A stretch of 64,000 bases of DNA. Origin: Cordylochernes scorpioides. Lineage: Eukaryota; Arthropoda; Arachnida; Pseudoscorpiones; Chernetidae. Position numbers and translations under genes: made by a program. The notes under the pieces are model-generated. The model worked only from the letters and a program-made list of their open reading frames with translations, had not been told where the DNA came from and made no database searches. Below are positions 1-11,299 of the stretch, piece after piece (the first letter of the stretch is position 1; each line of letters starts with the position of its first letter). The stretch covers positions 20,870,684 through 20,934,683 of the forward strand of contig CP092870.1 of the NCBI GenBank assembly GCA_030710605.1, read 5' to 3'.

Positions 1-620
1 TATTTAAAACGATATAAAACGATTTTATGCTTCTATTAAAACATTTTAAAGTTTCATAAACACACTCTGTGAAATAATATAAGCATGGTAATCTTTTTAT
101 ATAACGAATATTTGAAATATAACAATAAAAATGTGTAGTATAACAACAAAAATGTGTAGTATAACAACGACATTTAAAATTTTAATTCCTAAATTCCTCG
201 GAGTTATTGTCTTTTGAACCTTTCTTAATGCAAATATACTGAATTTGAATACGTTCTTAATAAAAAGCGAAACGATATATTTCTTGATATGATGTGGTGG
301 TTCGTATGGTTTTGAAGAAAGGATTCAATTATTCATTCCAAAATATTTTAATTATTACAGATAAAATATAAAAATATATAAATTGTTACAAATTAAAATC
401 TAGTGAAGAATAGTTGAAAAAGGTTTGATGAAAATGGATGGATGAGAATGGACGTTGGCTCGTTGTGGCCTTCAATAACAATGGTATCCTCCCACGTGTT
501 TACCACGTCACCACCGCCGCGCATGCGCCGACTTGGCGCCACCGCCGGCAGAGGTGGTGGGGGTTGAAAGGGCTGTTCAAAATTGGCGGTGGGTCAAAAC
601 ACCGTCACAATATTGATATA
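1..620. other. AT-rich intergenic DNA, nothing recognised
   Basis: Mostly AT-rich sequence with short runs. A GC-rich patch at about 490-600 (CCACCGCCGCGCATGCG and similar) can be read as a 67-codon ORF, but its composition is arginine/tryptophan-rich and matches no family I know. I see no repeat boundaries or RNA gene here. Confidence 0.5.
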
Positions 621-623
621 TAC

Positions 624-895
624 TATCCTACAATATACTAACCTACGGATCTGAAATATGGCATAAATTAATTAATAAAAGAAGTAAGCAAATATTAAAC
701 TCTCAGCAATATCAGATTCTTCTTTGGGTAGTGAGAGCTTATAAAACGACCTCATCAAATTGCATACATAGTTTGGCAAAAATACCTATTCTCACAGATC
801 ACATAGAATCGTTGATAATAAAATACGAATTGGCCAGTTTATCAAAAGAAGAAATTAGATCCCGTCAAGACCAACTCTATCACATCCCTCTCACA
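624..895 (+). pseudogene. LINE (non-LTR retrotransposon) ORF2 fragment, post-RT region
   Basis: One reading frame carries TYGSEIW followed about 30 residues later by RAYKTTSSN and IPILTDHIESLI. The first motif lies just after the reverse transcriptase of Jockey/R1/I-type LINEs and the second follows it in the same elements. The fragment has no start and stops where Penelope-like RT sequence begins near 895. A second piece of the same kind of LINE, its extreme C-terminus, starts near 2223 on the same strand, so the two probably belong to one copy interrupted by the Penelope-like element. The RNase H domain expected between them is not visible, so a deletion must also have occurred. Family assignment is from motif recognition only. 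Confidence 0.6.
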
Positions 896-2222
896 GATAT
901 GCTTAAACATGAGCACCTTTACCTTTGACCATATCCATTTCAAACAGATAAGGGGATCGCCTATGGGAAGCCCCCTCTCCTCCATAGCTGCTGAGCTGGT
1001 TATGACCAGAATAGATAAATGGGTCTGCAACCTCCATTGTGATGACATCCTATTCTGGCGACGATATGTCGATGATATCCTTTGCATTTGTAAAACCGAC
1101 CATGAAGAAACCATCCTGTCCACTCTCAACAGCTACAACCCTAACCTCTCGTTCACCATGGAAAAAGAACAGGGACACATCATTCCCTTCCTAGACATTT
1201 TAATCATACGTACCCCGGCATCATTCCACACCACAGTATACTACAAGAATAGCAGTACCCCCACCTACACCCATTTCAACTCCATCTGTCCCATAGTACA
1301 CAAAATTAACATCGTTAAAACACTCACCAGGCGCCTTCACACACACTGCTCTCTACCCATCTTTAAAACCACAGAAAAAGCCCGTATCATCTCCCATCTC
1401 ACCGCCGCCTCCTATCCACTAACATTCATTAATAAACATACCTATTCTCCCGCTCCCTCCAATCCTCCCCCAGTCTTCAGGACTACATGCATGTTGCCCT
1501 ATTCTCCCTTAACAGTTAGCATCTCCCGCCTCATTAGGCCATTTGGCATTCGCACCTTTTTCATTAATACCCCCAGTATCCACTCACTTCTCCGACACCC
1601 CATTACAAAAACCAGTACCCAACTCAGTCCTCTGGACTCTTCTGGGGCGGTCTACTCTGTCTCATGCGAACATTGCTCCGCCACTTATGTGGGTGAGACA
1701 GGTAGAACCGTCGCCATTAGAATGTCAGAACATACCCGCAACATTAATAACAACGACCCACGTTCCCTCATCTATCAGCATGTTGCATCCACTGGCCACT
1801 CTTTTAATACCAACCACCCCACTATCCATTACCGTAACATACCCAACCTACACCAAAGATTAGTGTTAGAATCCATAGTATCCACCAAACTTAAAAGCAT
1901 AAATAGAAAAATAGAAATTCCCGAAATTTATGATATCTTTGTTTCAAACTAATTTTATTCCTTTTTACATAATTAAAAATCGTATATACAACAACTTTTT
2001 ACCATATCACTACAATAGTTACTTATTAAAAATTAACTTTCATTTAAAATTCTTACTGCTAAGCTTCAAAAATTGTGCTCTATGTAAATCATCCCATGTA
2101 TATAGCTCTGTCTCTCGCCTTGATTTTTCGTCAAACCTGTAGAAGGGCGTTTGCCCGAAAGCTCGTAACGTTTCCAAATAAAAGATCCTTATCTTCCGTT
2201 TAATGATACGTTTATTCTTAAG
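895..2222 (+). mobile_element. Penelope-like element, 5'-truncated
   Basis: A PLE fragment lying between two LINE pieces. It contains the C-terminal half of a PLE reverse transcriptase, the GIY-YIG endonuclease and a 3' region. Near 2137-2172 it has the hairpin GGGCGTTTGCCC followed by GAAAGCTCG, which recurs at 40.9 kb and 55.85 kb and appears to be a terminal motif of this group. No target duplication or paired terminal repeat could be defined. PLEs copy themselves by target-primed reverse transcription and are commonly 5'-truncated, which fits this copy. Confidence 0.75.
909..1952 (+). pseudogene. PLE RT C-terminal part plus GIY-YIG endonuclease
   Basis: Open frame of 347 codons. Residues 14-25 hold RGSPMGSPLSS (RT motif 4/B region) and about residue 52 holds RRYVDDIL, the catalytic YxDD box. 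From about residue 247 a GIY-YIG-type nuclease follows: AVYSVSCEHC, then ATYVGETGRT with the Arg of RMSEH downstream. This order, RT then GIY-YIG, is diagnostic of endonuclease-bearing Penelope/Poseidon-type elements. The N-terminal RT motifs with the first catalytic Asp are absent because of 5' truncation, so the annotated ATG is incidental and the protein cannot be a working polymerase. The frame itself has no stop or frameshift, which suggests a fairly recent insertion. Confidence 0.85.
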
Positions 2223-2790
2223 TTGCACACCGGAAGAGTTTCAAGTTCTACTAATTTATTTATACCACATGCCCCAACTATAATTCACAACTTCATAGAA
2301 TCAAGAATGGCTGAAACTATAGCGAACAATAATGAAACATTCCGAAAAAATTTCCCTTTTGGAATTCCTTTTTATTTTCGTCCAAATTTTTATAACTCAC
2401 AGTTCACCACAAATCATGGTAATTTTGGAGAATTTCTGTTGAAAATCGGGGCAACGGATGATCCTAGCTGCTTCAGTGGAAAAGAAAACCAAGACTCAAT
2501 ACATTTATTATTAGATGTCCGATATTTCACAGCTACAGAAGTAATCATTTTTATCCCATCGAAGAAATTTGCGAATTTGTATATGACAAAGATGCTTATG
2601 CAAAATTCAATAATTTTTGTAAATTCATTTTAGATTTTCTCTTCTGTTTGAGAAAACCATCGTTTTAGTCCGGTTATTGAGTTGTATATAATGAATTGTA
2701 TATAAGCTGCTAAAATGTATTTAGGCGCAAGTATCCAAAGCTGGGATATCGCGTCCGATATGTCAAATAAAAAAAATGATATATGATATT
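2223..2790 (+). pseudogene. LINE ORF2 C-terminus and 3' UTR
   Basis: The frame to 2633 carries FTTNHGNFGEFLLK, then an altered zinc-finger-like stretch (PSCFSGKENQDSIHLLL), the typical extreme C-terminus of R1/Jockey/I-type LINEs in which Cys and His residues follow the last helix. Here a Cys is replaced (CFSG instead of CxxC). The 3' UTR runs to about 2790 and ends in AAATAAAAAAAATGAT. The same 3' region occurs reversed at 18104-18440, which confirms a dispersed family. It lies directly downstream of the Penelope-like element and probably continues the LINE piece at 624-895. Confidence 0.65.
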
Positions 2791-5025
2791 CATTATATGT
2801 CCATTCGATAAAAATCTTTGATTTTAATGATAAAACGTAAATATTTTTCGAATTAATTTATGTTAATTATATCTAAGTCGTGATAGAAAAAAGAAAAATA
2901 ATTAGTAACTTGAAAAAAATACACATGAGATATTTTCAGTTATATAGAATTTATAAAATTAATTCTCTATTAGTGAATTGAAAAAAATAGGTGAGTTAAC
3001 TATACATATTCACAACATCTTCTAAATCTATGTGTGTGGTCAAAAATGTAGAATATTCAAAGAATGAAAATAAAATACACATATAAATTATAAAATATTC
3101 AAATTTTAAATTATATAATATATATATATTTTTATAGTATAGAAACTAATGACCTTTATAAAAATATTTATATTAGATATTTGAAGAGAAGCTTTACAAA
3201 ATTCCTAGGATTATGTAGTGGGTGTTCTTTACATATCTGTTTTAAAGTTTACATTATAAAATGGCATGTATAACAATTCTTTTTAAATGCTAATTCTTTC
3301 TCTATCTCTATAATCTTATTTATCCATATTTATATTCTTATTCTGTATTTAAACTTATATAATCTTATATGAACATTGTAATAAATCAGTTTCAACCCAA
3401 TCTCTCTAATTGTTTTTCGGCATATTTTACCATCTGAATATCAATACAACCAAAATGGGATACTCAGGAGAATGACAATTGATTGTGGCTAGCGGGTCGT
3501 CATCCCTCAGAGCATGTCTTCATTTATAGGATTGTTGATTCATTAATTACATTGTTGTAGTGTCCATGTCTTGTGTCGACGCCTAAAATAAAGAAATAAA
3601 AATGTGTCTACGGGAATATGATGATAATCTTGCAATCACAGCCGAGGATAAATAGTTTTGCGGTCTTCATGGTGATCCCACACTACGATAGGAGTGGTGA
3701 AACACAGGATAAGCAAGATAGTGGATGAAATTACAGAACAGAAACTCGAGGCTCAGGGAGGAAGACGCTAAGAAAAATCAGAATCAAAGTTCAGTCTGAC
3801 AAAATCTCGAACTATCAACCAACTGCTTCCAGACCTATAGACGACGCCTATTCACTCCCAGGGGACGATGGCCTGTCAGATCAAAGAGCTAACTCCATCT
3901 GTGGACTCCTAGACTAAGTTGTTGGAATGACAAGTGGAACTCTCAACCCTCCATCTTGGTTTCATCGGTTGAATTTTATTATCAATTCTAAAATTACAAT
4001 ATAAGAGGCGATATGCTTATTACAAAGAATTAATTCAAATTATGATTTTTATATTATATGCGCATGCAATATATATTTCGTATTTCTTTTTGTAAAATTT
4101 ATTTTCTAGATAATGCAAAAAAAGGTGTTGATTTATATATATTTTATTTTAAAAAGACTCCGCAATTCTTTATTTTAATTTTATAGGAGTTTAGAGGAAA
4201 TATGTAGAATTTCCTATATTGTATATTTTGTATTTGATTTAAAGAAAAAATTCTAATGAAAGATGTAAAGTTTGCGTGTGGCCACAAAAACATTTTAGAG
4301 GAGAGAGATTTGCATTTTTTTCCATTTGCTAATTTTTGGAGAGGCACCCGCGTTTATTCAACTTTGTTTTTCTACGCTCAACTAATTTGGGGGGTTTGTG
4401 TTTGGTGGGGAGTTTACAAATATTTAATGGGAATATATTTTTTTAAAAATTAAATATATATTTTTTACACTTCCTAGGGATATTTGTACCTACTCGATAC
4501 TAGAAAGCAATAAATATGGGGAACTTCTGAATTTGTTTGTTGCATTATTTAAAATGTAAAACCTAATTTTATTCTTTCCCTTTTTTATTGATTAAAAAGA
4601 CATTAGAAGATAAAATGTTTTTATTTTTTATTTTGTGAAGTTTTTTCGGCTTTGAGACAATATCCTCAACCTCCCTTTTTTATGTAGAGATTGTTTAAAA
4701 TGTAAAAATCCAATCTTATTGTTACGTATTCACTCCGGGATTATGTTAGCCAGATGTTAATAGAGGTTTGTCGAATCAGCTTTAATAAATACGTTAACAT
4801 AGATGTTTTCCCTTATCAGCTACATGCAGGGACATTTTCGATAAACAAATACACAATTATTCTATTTTTAAGTTAATAAAGCGCAATCAATAAATGATAC
4901 AGACAATGAATAATGTTGTAGATCTATATCAATTTGTAAATAGCAGAGAGAATTATCATAGATTCAACTATTTTTGTAAATATATTTACGTTTATCTCTC
5001 TAACCAGAAAGGTTCAGGTTCCTAA

Positions 5026-5058
<33 letters not shown>

Positions 5059-5540
5059 TACCTTTTCTTGTGTAATATGTTTATAACTGTTTCTGTTTTA
5101 AAAATAGTAAATTCAGGCAATTATCCCTAGCGGGATATCGCGTTTTGTGTGTTGAAATAAAGGGGAAAAAAGCGCAACCTTTACTTTATAAATAATACTA
5201 TTTTCATCCTAGTAAGGGGACAGTAAAATACGTTTTTTTTATAATTTCGGGGATAAATACCCGTGGTTTAGTGATTTTAAATTAAATGATTATTTCATTA
5301 ATATTTTTACCAAGTACACAGTAATGGCCATTAAACTATTGAAAAGAAGGCGACACGCTAGAGATGTGAAACACGATAGGAAGAGATGCTGTGAATATGC
5401 AAATGATTATATTTCATTGCATTTATACAAAAGGGGCGCTATGGTAGAGACACCTACAATGTGTTGAAAAATAAAGATTGTATAGCAGGTTTCTCATACA
5501 GAAATTTCATTTCAAAATTTGCTTCGCTGTGAAATGTTGT
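2791..5540. other. AT-rich DNA with a (TA)n tract; no gene seen
   Basis: About 2.7 kb of strongly AT-rich sequence. A TA microsatellite lies at 5026-5049. A segment near 5113-5150 (GCGGGATATCGCG) resembles the 3' end of the LINE at 2790 and may be a tiny remnant. The less AT-rich stretch 3470-3960 is unique in the window and shows no convincing reading frame. Confidence 0.5.
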
Positions 5541-5811
5541 TGTTACGACTACTAGAGTAGTCAACTTTATTTTTATGTAAATATATTTGTAACTTAAAAA
5601 CTAAGAGAAAAAAAAAGTATGTAAATTTCTTTAATGTATGAATTGATCGTGTTTTTCAATAAGAATGAGTTCTGGATAAGTTTTGGATGGTTGATAGTCG
5701 TCCTTAGAGGCTCTTCCTTGGAGTTGCCGAGCTGGTCAAGTAGCTGGACTAAACACTAGGTCGTCTCTCAAGGTAAAGAGAGACAGCAATCTATATTGAG
5801 AACCCTCAATA
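5541..5811 (+). repeat. BEL-1 5' LTR
   Basis: 271 bp beginning TGTTACGACTACTAGAG and ending CCCTCAATA. It aligns with the copy at 8786-9037, with several substitutions and indels, the largest being about 13 bp near 5667. A possible polyadenylation signal TTCAATAA occurs inside. The 3' end was placed where target duplication GTTGT follows the 3' LTR. Confidence 0.85.
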
Positions 5812-5815
5812 TTTG

Positions 5816-5831
5816 TGGCGAACCTGCCAGG
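5816..5831 (+). promoter_or_regulatory. BEL-1 primer-binding site
   Basis: TGGCGAACCTGCCAGG starts five bases after the LTR. It resembles the TGGCGACCGTGACAGG type of site used by many BEL elements (tRNA-Arg priming, recalled from family knowledge). It directly precedes the probable gag ATG at 5832. Confidence 0.6.
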
Positions 5832-6521
5832 ATGGATACGTCAAAAGAAACTGAGAATTTGAAAATTTTGAAGAGATCCAGAACACCAAGTATAATTATT
5901 TTTACCAAAGAAGTAAATGAAACTCTGGAAGAGTTAAAGGGAGTCTCCCCTGATGAATACCTCTTGATTGGAAAAAGAGATTTTATTGTCCAGTTCTACC
6001 AGCAGATAAAAGAATATGATGAAAAAATAGAAATAAAATTGGTCAATGCAGAGGACTACGACGAGCAAGCGGTTAGGAAAGAGTTAGAGTCCACCGCAAA
6101 ATATGCAAAAATGTATAGTGACATACAGATAAGGATCAGTAAAATCCTAGAAGCTAAGGCTGAGGAAAAGAAGGCAATATCAGAAGCCGGAAGTTAAGGC
6201 TCAAGAAGATAAAATCTAAAACTGCCAAAGATGGAATTACCGTGTTATGATGGGGGTTTGGAAAACTGGATTTCATGGTGGTCCAGGTTCAAGAAGATCC
6301 ATGAAGATAAGGATCTAAATAACGATGAAAAGATGCACTATCTAGTCCAGGCAATTATCCCAGGTTCACGGGCACATCGATTTTTGGGAGCTTACACTCA
6401 TACCGGGGAAAATTATGAGAATGCCATGGGAGCTCTCAAGAGTAGGTTTGGGGACAGAAATATATTGGTTGAATTATATTTAAGAAAATTATTAAATTTA
6501 GTTGTGCTCAATGCACGTTGA
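5832..6521 (+). pseudogene. BEL-1 gag N-terminal region
   Basis: ATG at 5832 just after the primer-binding site opens a frame rich in Lys/Glu (coiled-coil-like) to a stop at 6195. The same frame has another stop near 6210 and then continues from about 6225 with LPCYDGGLENWISWW and FKKIHEDKDLN, the core of the BEL/Pao gag-like domain (DUF1759), up to a stop after VVLNAR at 6521. Both early stops are therefore nonsense mutations in one original gag. Capsid-like function is inferred from the family. Confidence 0.8.
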
Positions 6522-6945
6522 CAAAATACAATTTTGAATCGTCTTTACGACGAAATTTCGGCATACATTCAATCCTTGGAATCATTGAATATTCCTTCCC
6601 GATAGTGGAGTGTTGCCTGCCCACACAAATATTACAAGTATGGCGGAGAACACCCGAGGCCGGGATGACGACCAGGATGTAGAACAAGGAAAGAGGGACC
6701 GACTGAAGGCCTTGATGAGCTTTCTACAGGCCGAAGTAAAGGCTCAACAACGAATAATTTTTTCAAGAATTGGAGTGGGTTAGAATAACCCCAAGCCCAA
6801 ATTTCCTTCAAGACCATTACACTTTAATAATAGCGACGAATCAACAGCAGCACAGTTTTATGTTTCGAAAATAAAAAGTATAAATCAAAAGGATTATTTT
6901 TGAACGAATTACGAGAGAAAGACCAAGTGCATCTTCTGTTATAAA
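6522..6945 (+). pseudogene. BEL-1 gag middle part, frame-broken
   Basis: Lies between the gag core and the zinc knuckles. It is broken by several shifts. A stretch at about 6630-6770 looks like unrelated or heavily mutated sequence. No continuous frame survives. Confidence 0.45.
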
Positions 6946-7176
6946 ATGGGCCATGAAAATTGGAAATATTTCAAAATTGGAAGAATGACTCGGGAAGAAC
7001 AACTTAAGAAGATGTCTGACGCAGGAGTCTGCTTCAAGTGTTTAAAAAGAAATCATCTAAGAAGACACTGTATGACAAAAATTATTTGCCAGAATTGCGG
7101 AGGACCTCACTACCTGATTTTCTGTCGAGGAAAAAAACTTAAGAAGGGATTCTATCTCAGAAGATGGAGGAAGTAG
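6946..7176 (+). pseudogene. BEL-1 zinc-knuckle (nucleocapsid) region
   Basis: The frame includes CFKCLKRNHLRRHC and CQNCGGPHYLIFC, a CX2CX4HX4C knuckle followed by a second CX2C...H...C unit, as in BEL gag just ahead of the protease. It stops at 7176. The following protease is in another frame. Confidence 0.8.
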
Positions 7177-7189
7177 TAGAGAGAAGAAA

Positions 7190-7476
7190 AACAATTATTT
7201 GGCACAAAATCAAAAGTCCTCTGTTCTGCTCACACAGTCCTGTTCATCCGAAATGCTTTTAATGACAGTGAGAGCAAAAATCTGTAGCTCTGAAACATCA
7301 AAAATAATAAATGTTTTGTTTGATTCAAGGAGTCAATATTCGTTCATTAAAGAATCCTTGGCAGAATAATTGGGATTAGAGAAATTGGGAGAACGGAAAT
7401 TGACTAATGCCTTTTTGGAGGTCGACAAACAAGAGAGGAAACGCACAACCTTTATTCCTTTTCCATCACAAATATT
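7190..7476 (+). pseudogene. BEL-1 aspartic protease, active site mutated
   Basis: At about 7308-7400 the translation reads VLFDSRSQYSFIKESLAE and then a stop. This aligns with the BEL protease box LLDSGSQ..I, but the active-site Gly of D-S/T-G is changed to Arg. The frame is broken again before 7477. The same enzyme is intact in the BEL-2 element at 46-50 kb (LLDSGSQVTMI). Confidence 0.7.
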
Positions 7477-8103
7477 TTGGAGGAAGAAGCTGTACAAGTC
7501 AAAGCGATGGGTCAACGGATGATCTGTGACAGAGTCCCTATTTTGACAGCAGGAACTTGGGCGCAGGATCTCGACAACAAATGTGTCACCATTATTAGAA
7601 GGACAAATGTTGAGACATCAGAAATCGACCTTCTGTTGGGCACTGACAATTTGAGCAAGATCTGGACTGATCAGGTGGTTTATTTGGAGGATGGATTAAC
7701 GGCCATCAAAACGAAGATTGGTTGGTCAATTTTTGGAGAGATTTCTTTGAAGGAGGGTTTGGCTTCGGAGTATATATCTTCTGTTTTCTTTACCATGAGT
7801 CATAAAATAAAGGATCTTTGGGACTTAGAAATGTTGGGTGTACCAGACCCTGTGAAAAATATATCACAGAGGGAAAAGGACAAAGATATCAAGTCGCATT
7901 TCATTGAAAAGGTTATTAAGCGCGATGATGGGCATTATTCCGCCTTTCTCCCCTGGAAAGAAGGCTGTGATGGCATTCCTTCTAACTTTAATGTTGCACA
8001 GAAGCGATTGGAAACGTGTGTTAACAAATTATCAACACAAATAAGATTAGAAGATTATTCTAAAATATTCACGGAATGGGAACAAGAGAATAAATTGAAA
8101 TAA
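7477..8103 (+). pseudogene. BEL-1 protease C-terminus to RT N-terminus
   Basis: 208 codons. TSEIDLLLGTDN and IGWSIFGEI are the conserved DUF1758 end that follows the protease in BEL/Pao polyproteins. Further on, HYSAFLPWKEG and the LETCVNKL region match the linker ahead of the RT. The frame stops at 8103 before the RT palm, and the next frame begins well inside the RT, so most of the fingers and the first catalytic Asp are deleted. Confidence 0.8.
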
Positions 8104-8113
8104 TCCATGATTA

Positions 8114-8785
8114 CAAAGCCGTAGAGTGTTTGGCTTGACCAGTAGCCCTTTTATATTAGGAGCGGTCATCGAACATCATCTTAAATCAATTATCGATGAA
8201 AACTTCTATGTAGCTCAACGTTTATTGAGATCCTTTTACGTTGACAACTGCCTCACATCGTTGAATAAAGAATCTGACGGTCATATCAAGGAAAAGGAGT
8301 CTGAAATAATTAATAGAGCTGAAATGGAACTTAGTCAGTGGGAAACAACGGAGACGTCCAATCTTCGAGATGGAAATGACACTTTGAATTGCGAGATGAA
8401 CATTGAAATTTCCCCTTCAGTGATAACAAGGAGAGTCAATTTATCTTTGGGGCAAATTTTATTTGATCCCCTCGGGTTTTATTCACCAGTGATAGCGCTT
8501 AAAGTTTTACTACAGAAAAGATGGAATAGCGCAGGTGGATGGGAAGATCCCCTGGGAGATGATATAAGTCAAAAGTCTAAAGATTGGTATGAGAAGATAA
8601 ATCATTTAAAGGACACAAAGATCCCTCGATGGGTTGGGCGGGAAAGAATTGTATTGATAATTTTGATTATATACCCCGTACCACAAAATATGGAGGAAAA
8701 ATTTCCAACCCTGAAGATTGTGAAAGTATTTTTTTTCTCTCTCTCTTTTCTTCTTTTGAACTCCTGTTCAAAAGCGGAGGGAGTA
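8114..8785 (+). pseudogene. BEL-1 RT palm remnant, YVDN
   Basis: The frame starts in the RT with FGLTSSPFILGAVIEHHLK and contains FYVDNCLTS where active RTs have YVDD, so the second Asp of the catalytic pair is lost. LFDPLGFYSPVIALKVL follows, the post-RT BEL signature (FDPLG..SP). Sequence then breaks off into the polypurine tract: RNase H and integrase are missing. This shows the internal deletion joined the end of RT to the 3' leader. Confidence 0.85.
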
Positions 8786-9037
8786 TGTTACGACTACTAG
8801 AGTAGTCAACTTTATTTTTAAGTAAATATATTTGTAACTTAAAAACTAAGAGAAAAAAGTATATAAACTTCTTTTAATGTATATATTGACCGTGTTTTTC
8901 AATAAAAGTTTTGGATGGTTGATAGTCGTCCTTAGAGGCTCTTCCTTGGAGTTTCCGAGCTGGTCAAATAGCTGGACTAAACACTAGGTCGTCTCTCAAG
9001 GTAGAGAGAGAGCAATCTATATTGATAACCCTCAATA
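8786..9037 (+). repeat. BEL-1 3' LTR
   Basis: 252 bp, begins TGTTACGACTACTAGAG after purine tract GCGGAGGGAGTA and ends CCCTCAATA, then target duplicate GTTGT at 9038-9042. Shorter than the 5' LTR mainly through a small deletion near 8903. Confidence 0.85.
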
Positions 9038-9042
9038 GTTGT

Positions 9043-9699
9043 CGTGATGCCTTGTGTAAGAAAACGTTTTTGAGCGTATAGAGGTTTAATGGTTGAGCCA
9101 ATAGGATAGCGGTTTATGGTACCGCTGTATTTCTGCTCGCATCGTCGAGATCCATGACTGATAGAATATATAATCGATGAGTTCAAGTGTGGAACGACGT
9201 TGTTCGCGCCTATTATGTAAATTTTGTTACTTTAGATAGATATGCAAATTTTGATTGTATAAAAACTGCCAGCTGGACAAATAAAACCGGTTTTGTAGTC
9301 AGTCATCGCATTGATGTAGTTCTTTGAGTCTGTACTCCAAATAATTAGCGTTAGGCGACTCACCTAGTCGAAAAGGGCTGATGTTGCTAATGTAGTCAGA
9401 TGGTTTTATAATGGATCGAACGGCTCTAATTCAAGGGTAATATTCAGCTGAAAAGGTCTGGCCTATCTAGATACACTTCACGCTCTGTCAAACTAAAACT
9501 TAAAGTACTAGCCAGGCTTATAGACATAGGAAGTGGCAAGGATTCCTAGCTATCGCTGCTAGGCCCTCATCCTCTATCGCCCAGACGTATTGGATTCAAG
9601 CAGCCCGCTCTATCACTAACATCCGAGTAGACCTACATGTTACCGGCATATGGCCGTATAGCCAGCTCAAGAGCTTGAGTAAAGAAATGGGTCGTTTGT
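9043..9699. other. Unassigned spacer with LTR-like signals
   Basis: No gene. At 9257-9300 a TATAAAA box and an AATAAA signal occur close together (TATAAAAACTGCC ... CAAATAAAACCGG), an arrangement common in LTR R regions, but no second copy or boundary is present in the window. Confidence 0.35.
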
Positions 9700-10340
9700 A
9701 AGTCAAAAGGTGTCTGCACCTAAGAATAATGGGCACTCGTATTTGCGACCATGGCTTCGCCTACCCTTGACACTACATCACAGACAGGGGCATCTTCGAT
9801 GGTATGATCAACGACGAATGCAGGAATGCGATGACGTCTTGTTTTATGACGAATCCAGGTTCGGTTTACAGCACCGTGTTGAGCACACCCAAGTTGGGCG
9901 CCATTGTAGAGAAGTACATTGTCAGCGTACTTTCGACATCGTGACAATGGCCCTTCTCCTGGAGTGATGGTATAAAGTGCCATTGGATACGCGTCTCGGA
10001 CACCTTTTGTTCACATTCCCGGAACTTTGAGCAGCCACCGTTGTATTTTTGATGTGTTAAAACCCTTATAACACTTTTTATCAGGAACATGTAAACGCTA
10101 TTTTTCAGCAAGTAATCCACAACCGCATGTTGCTGGTATTGAACGGAACTTCATACATACAGAAAAAAATAAGTTACTGGCCTGAACATCACTTTCTCTT
10201 GATCTGTCACCAATATAAAACGTCTGGTCAACGGTTTCCAAGCGGCTGGATTTCACCACACTTCAGCCAATACTGTCGCTAAACTGCGGCATCGTTTTAA
10301 AGCTGTATGGGAAGCTGTGCATGCACACGCCAACCAATCT
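9700..10340 (+). pseudogene. Tc1-like transposase remnant
   Basis: The frame at 9710-9967 holds RPWLRLPLTLHHRQGHL and a damaged first catalytic box, LFYDESRFGLQH, where Tc1 transposases have VFSDESRF. After 9970 frames are broken, but near 10190-10215 FSLDLSPI (the SPDLNPIE-like third box) can still be read. The wording RLPLTLHHRQ is typical of a Tc1 subfamily I recall as common in spiders. No inverted termini were found, so element edges are approximate. Confidence 0.7.
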
Positions 10341-11299
10341 CTGTTTCATTCACACACACAGGCGTATAAATGCTATTATTTCTAAAAGAGGTGGTTCTTC
10401 TGGGTACTGATTTCTTAGGATTCATACATTATGATAGGTTGGTGTTTTATGTTAGGAATGGAGGTTCTGTTCTTCGACTATTGACTATAAATATTATATC
10501 TAGAATTTATCACCCGGTAAAATCTGTGTGGATGTTTTGAGTTAACGCACTTACAGAGGGAAACAGGAAAATTACCAATGGTGTAAATAGCTGGGTAATA
10601 AATAAATGATGTGTCTTATTGAATTAGTTTAGAAGGACTAAAAGGTTTGCAGCAATAATTGTATTCTTTATTTTAAAAATTAATATTGGATATACAGAAT
10701 GAAATTTTGTGAAATTCACAACTATATTATATTAAACGCTACGATTCAGGATAAAATTTGCTATATAAATTTGTTTCCTGTAATTGAGTATTATCCACCG
10801 CTAAATTCATACCATAATTCACTTTACTATGGCAAAGGTAAGGTTCTTGTTTGGAAAAGAGGTCCAGGGGACAATCTACAAAAGCGTCTTGCAGCTAATC
10901 GACTGCCCTGATACTTTATCTTGTATTTAGTTGGGTGCATTTGATGTTTATACTGTTGGCCATTTTTATATTGGTATTAGAGTGTTTTGTATTGTTATTG
11001 TCTATTTGATTTTTAAGAAGAGGACAATCGCTAGAGTTATTTGTGTGATCAAAAGACCTCATTCTTTCTTTAAGAATGTCTGGAACAATTGTATTATTTC
11101 TGTGTGCCAAAATAACCACACACAACAGATACACCGCACAAAGCAAATATATTAATATTTTCAAGGCCTAGGATTGGAGATATTATATATTGATGATAAT
11201 TACTTAATATAAAAATTCACATTAATTTTTTCACAGTCGGCAAAGAATTTGTTTTTCATCTCTTTATCGAGACGTAGTACAATATTGTTCTTTTTTAAA
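10341..11299. other. AT-rich spacer, no gene seen
   Basis: Ordinary AT-rich sequence. Short overlapping ORFs on both strands at 10916-11164 are low-complexity shadows of each other and match nothing I know. Confidence 0.45.

Larger units (their letters stand above)
5541..9037 (+). mobile_element. BEL/Pao LTR retrotransposon, decayed (BEL-1)
   Basis: LTRs at 5541-5811 and 8786-9037 flank an internal region with BEL-type gag, zinc knuckles, protease and RT pieces. The 5-bp direct repeat GTTGT precedes (5536-5540) and follows (9038-9042) the element, the target-duplication size expected for BEL/Pao. A primer-binding site (TGGCGAACCTGCCAGG, from 5816) follows the 5' LTR and a purine tract (GCGGAGGGAGTA, to 8785) precedes the 3' LTR. 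The internal region is under 3 kb: RNase H, integrase and part of RT are missing, and stops and frameshifts are frequent, so it is dead. Confidence 0.9.

Noticed and set aside
9240..9350. LTR R region (TATAAAA plus AATAAA)
   Set aside because: No partner LTR or boundaries in the window.
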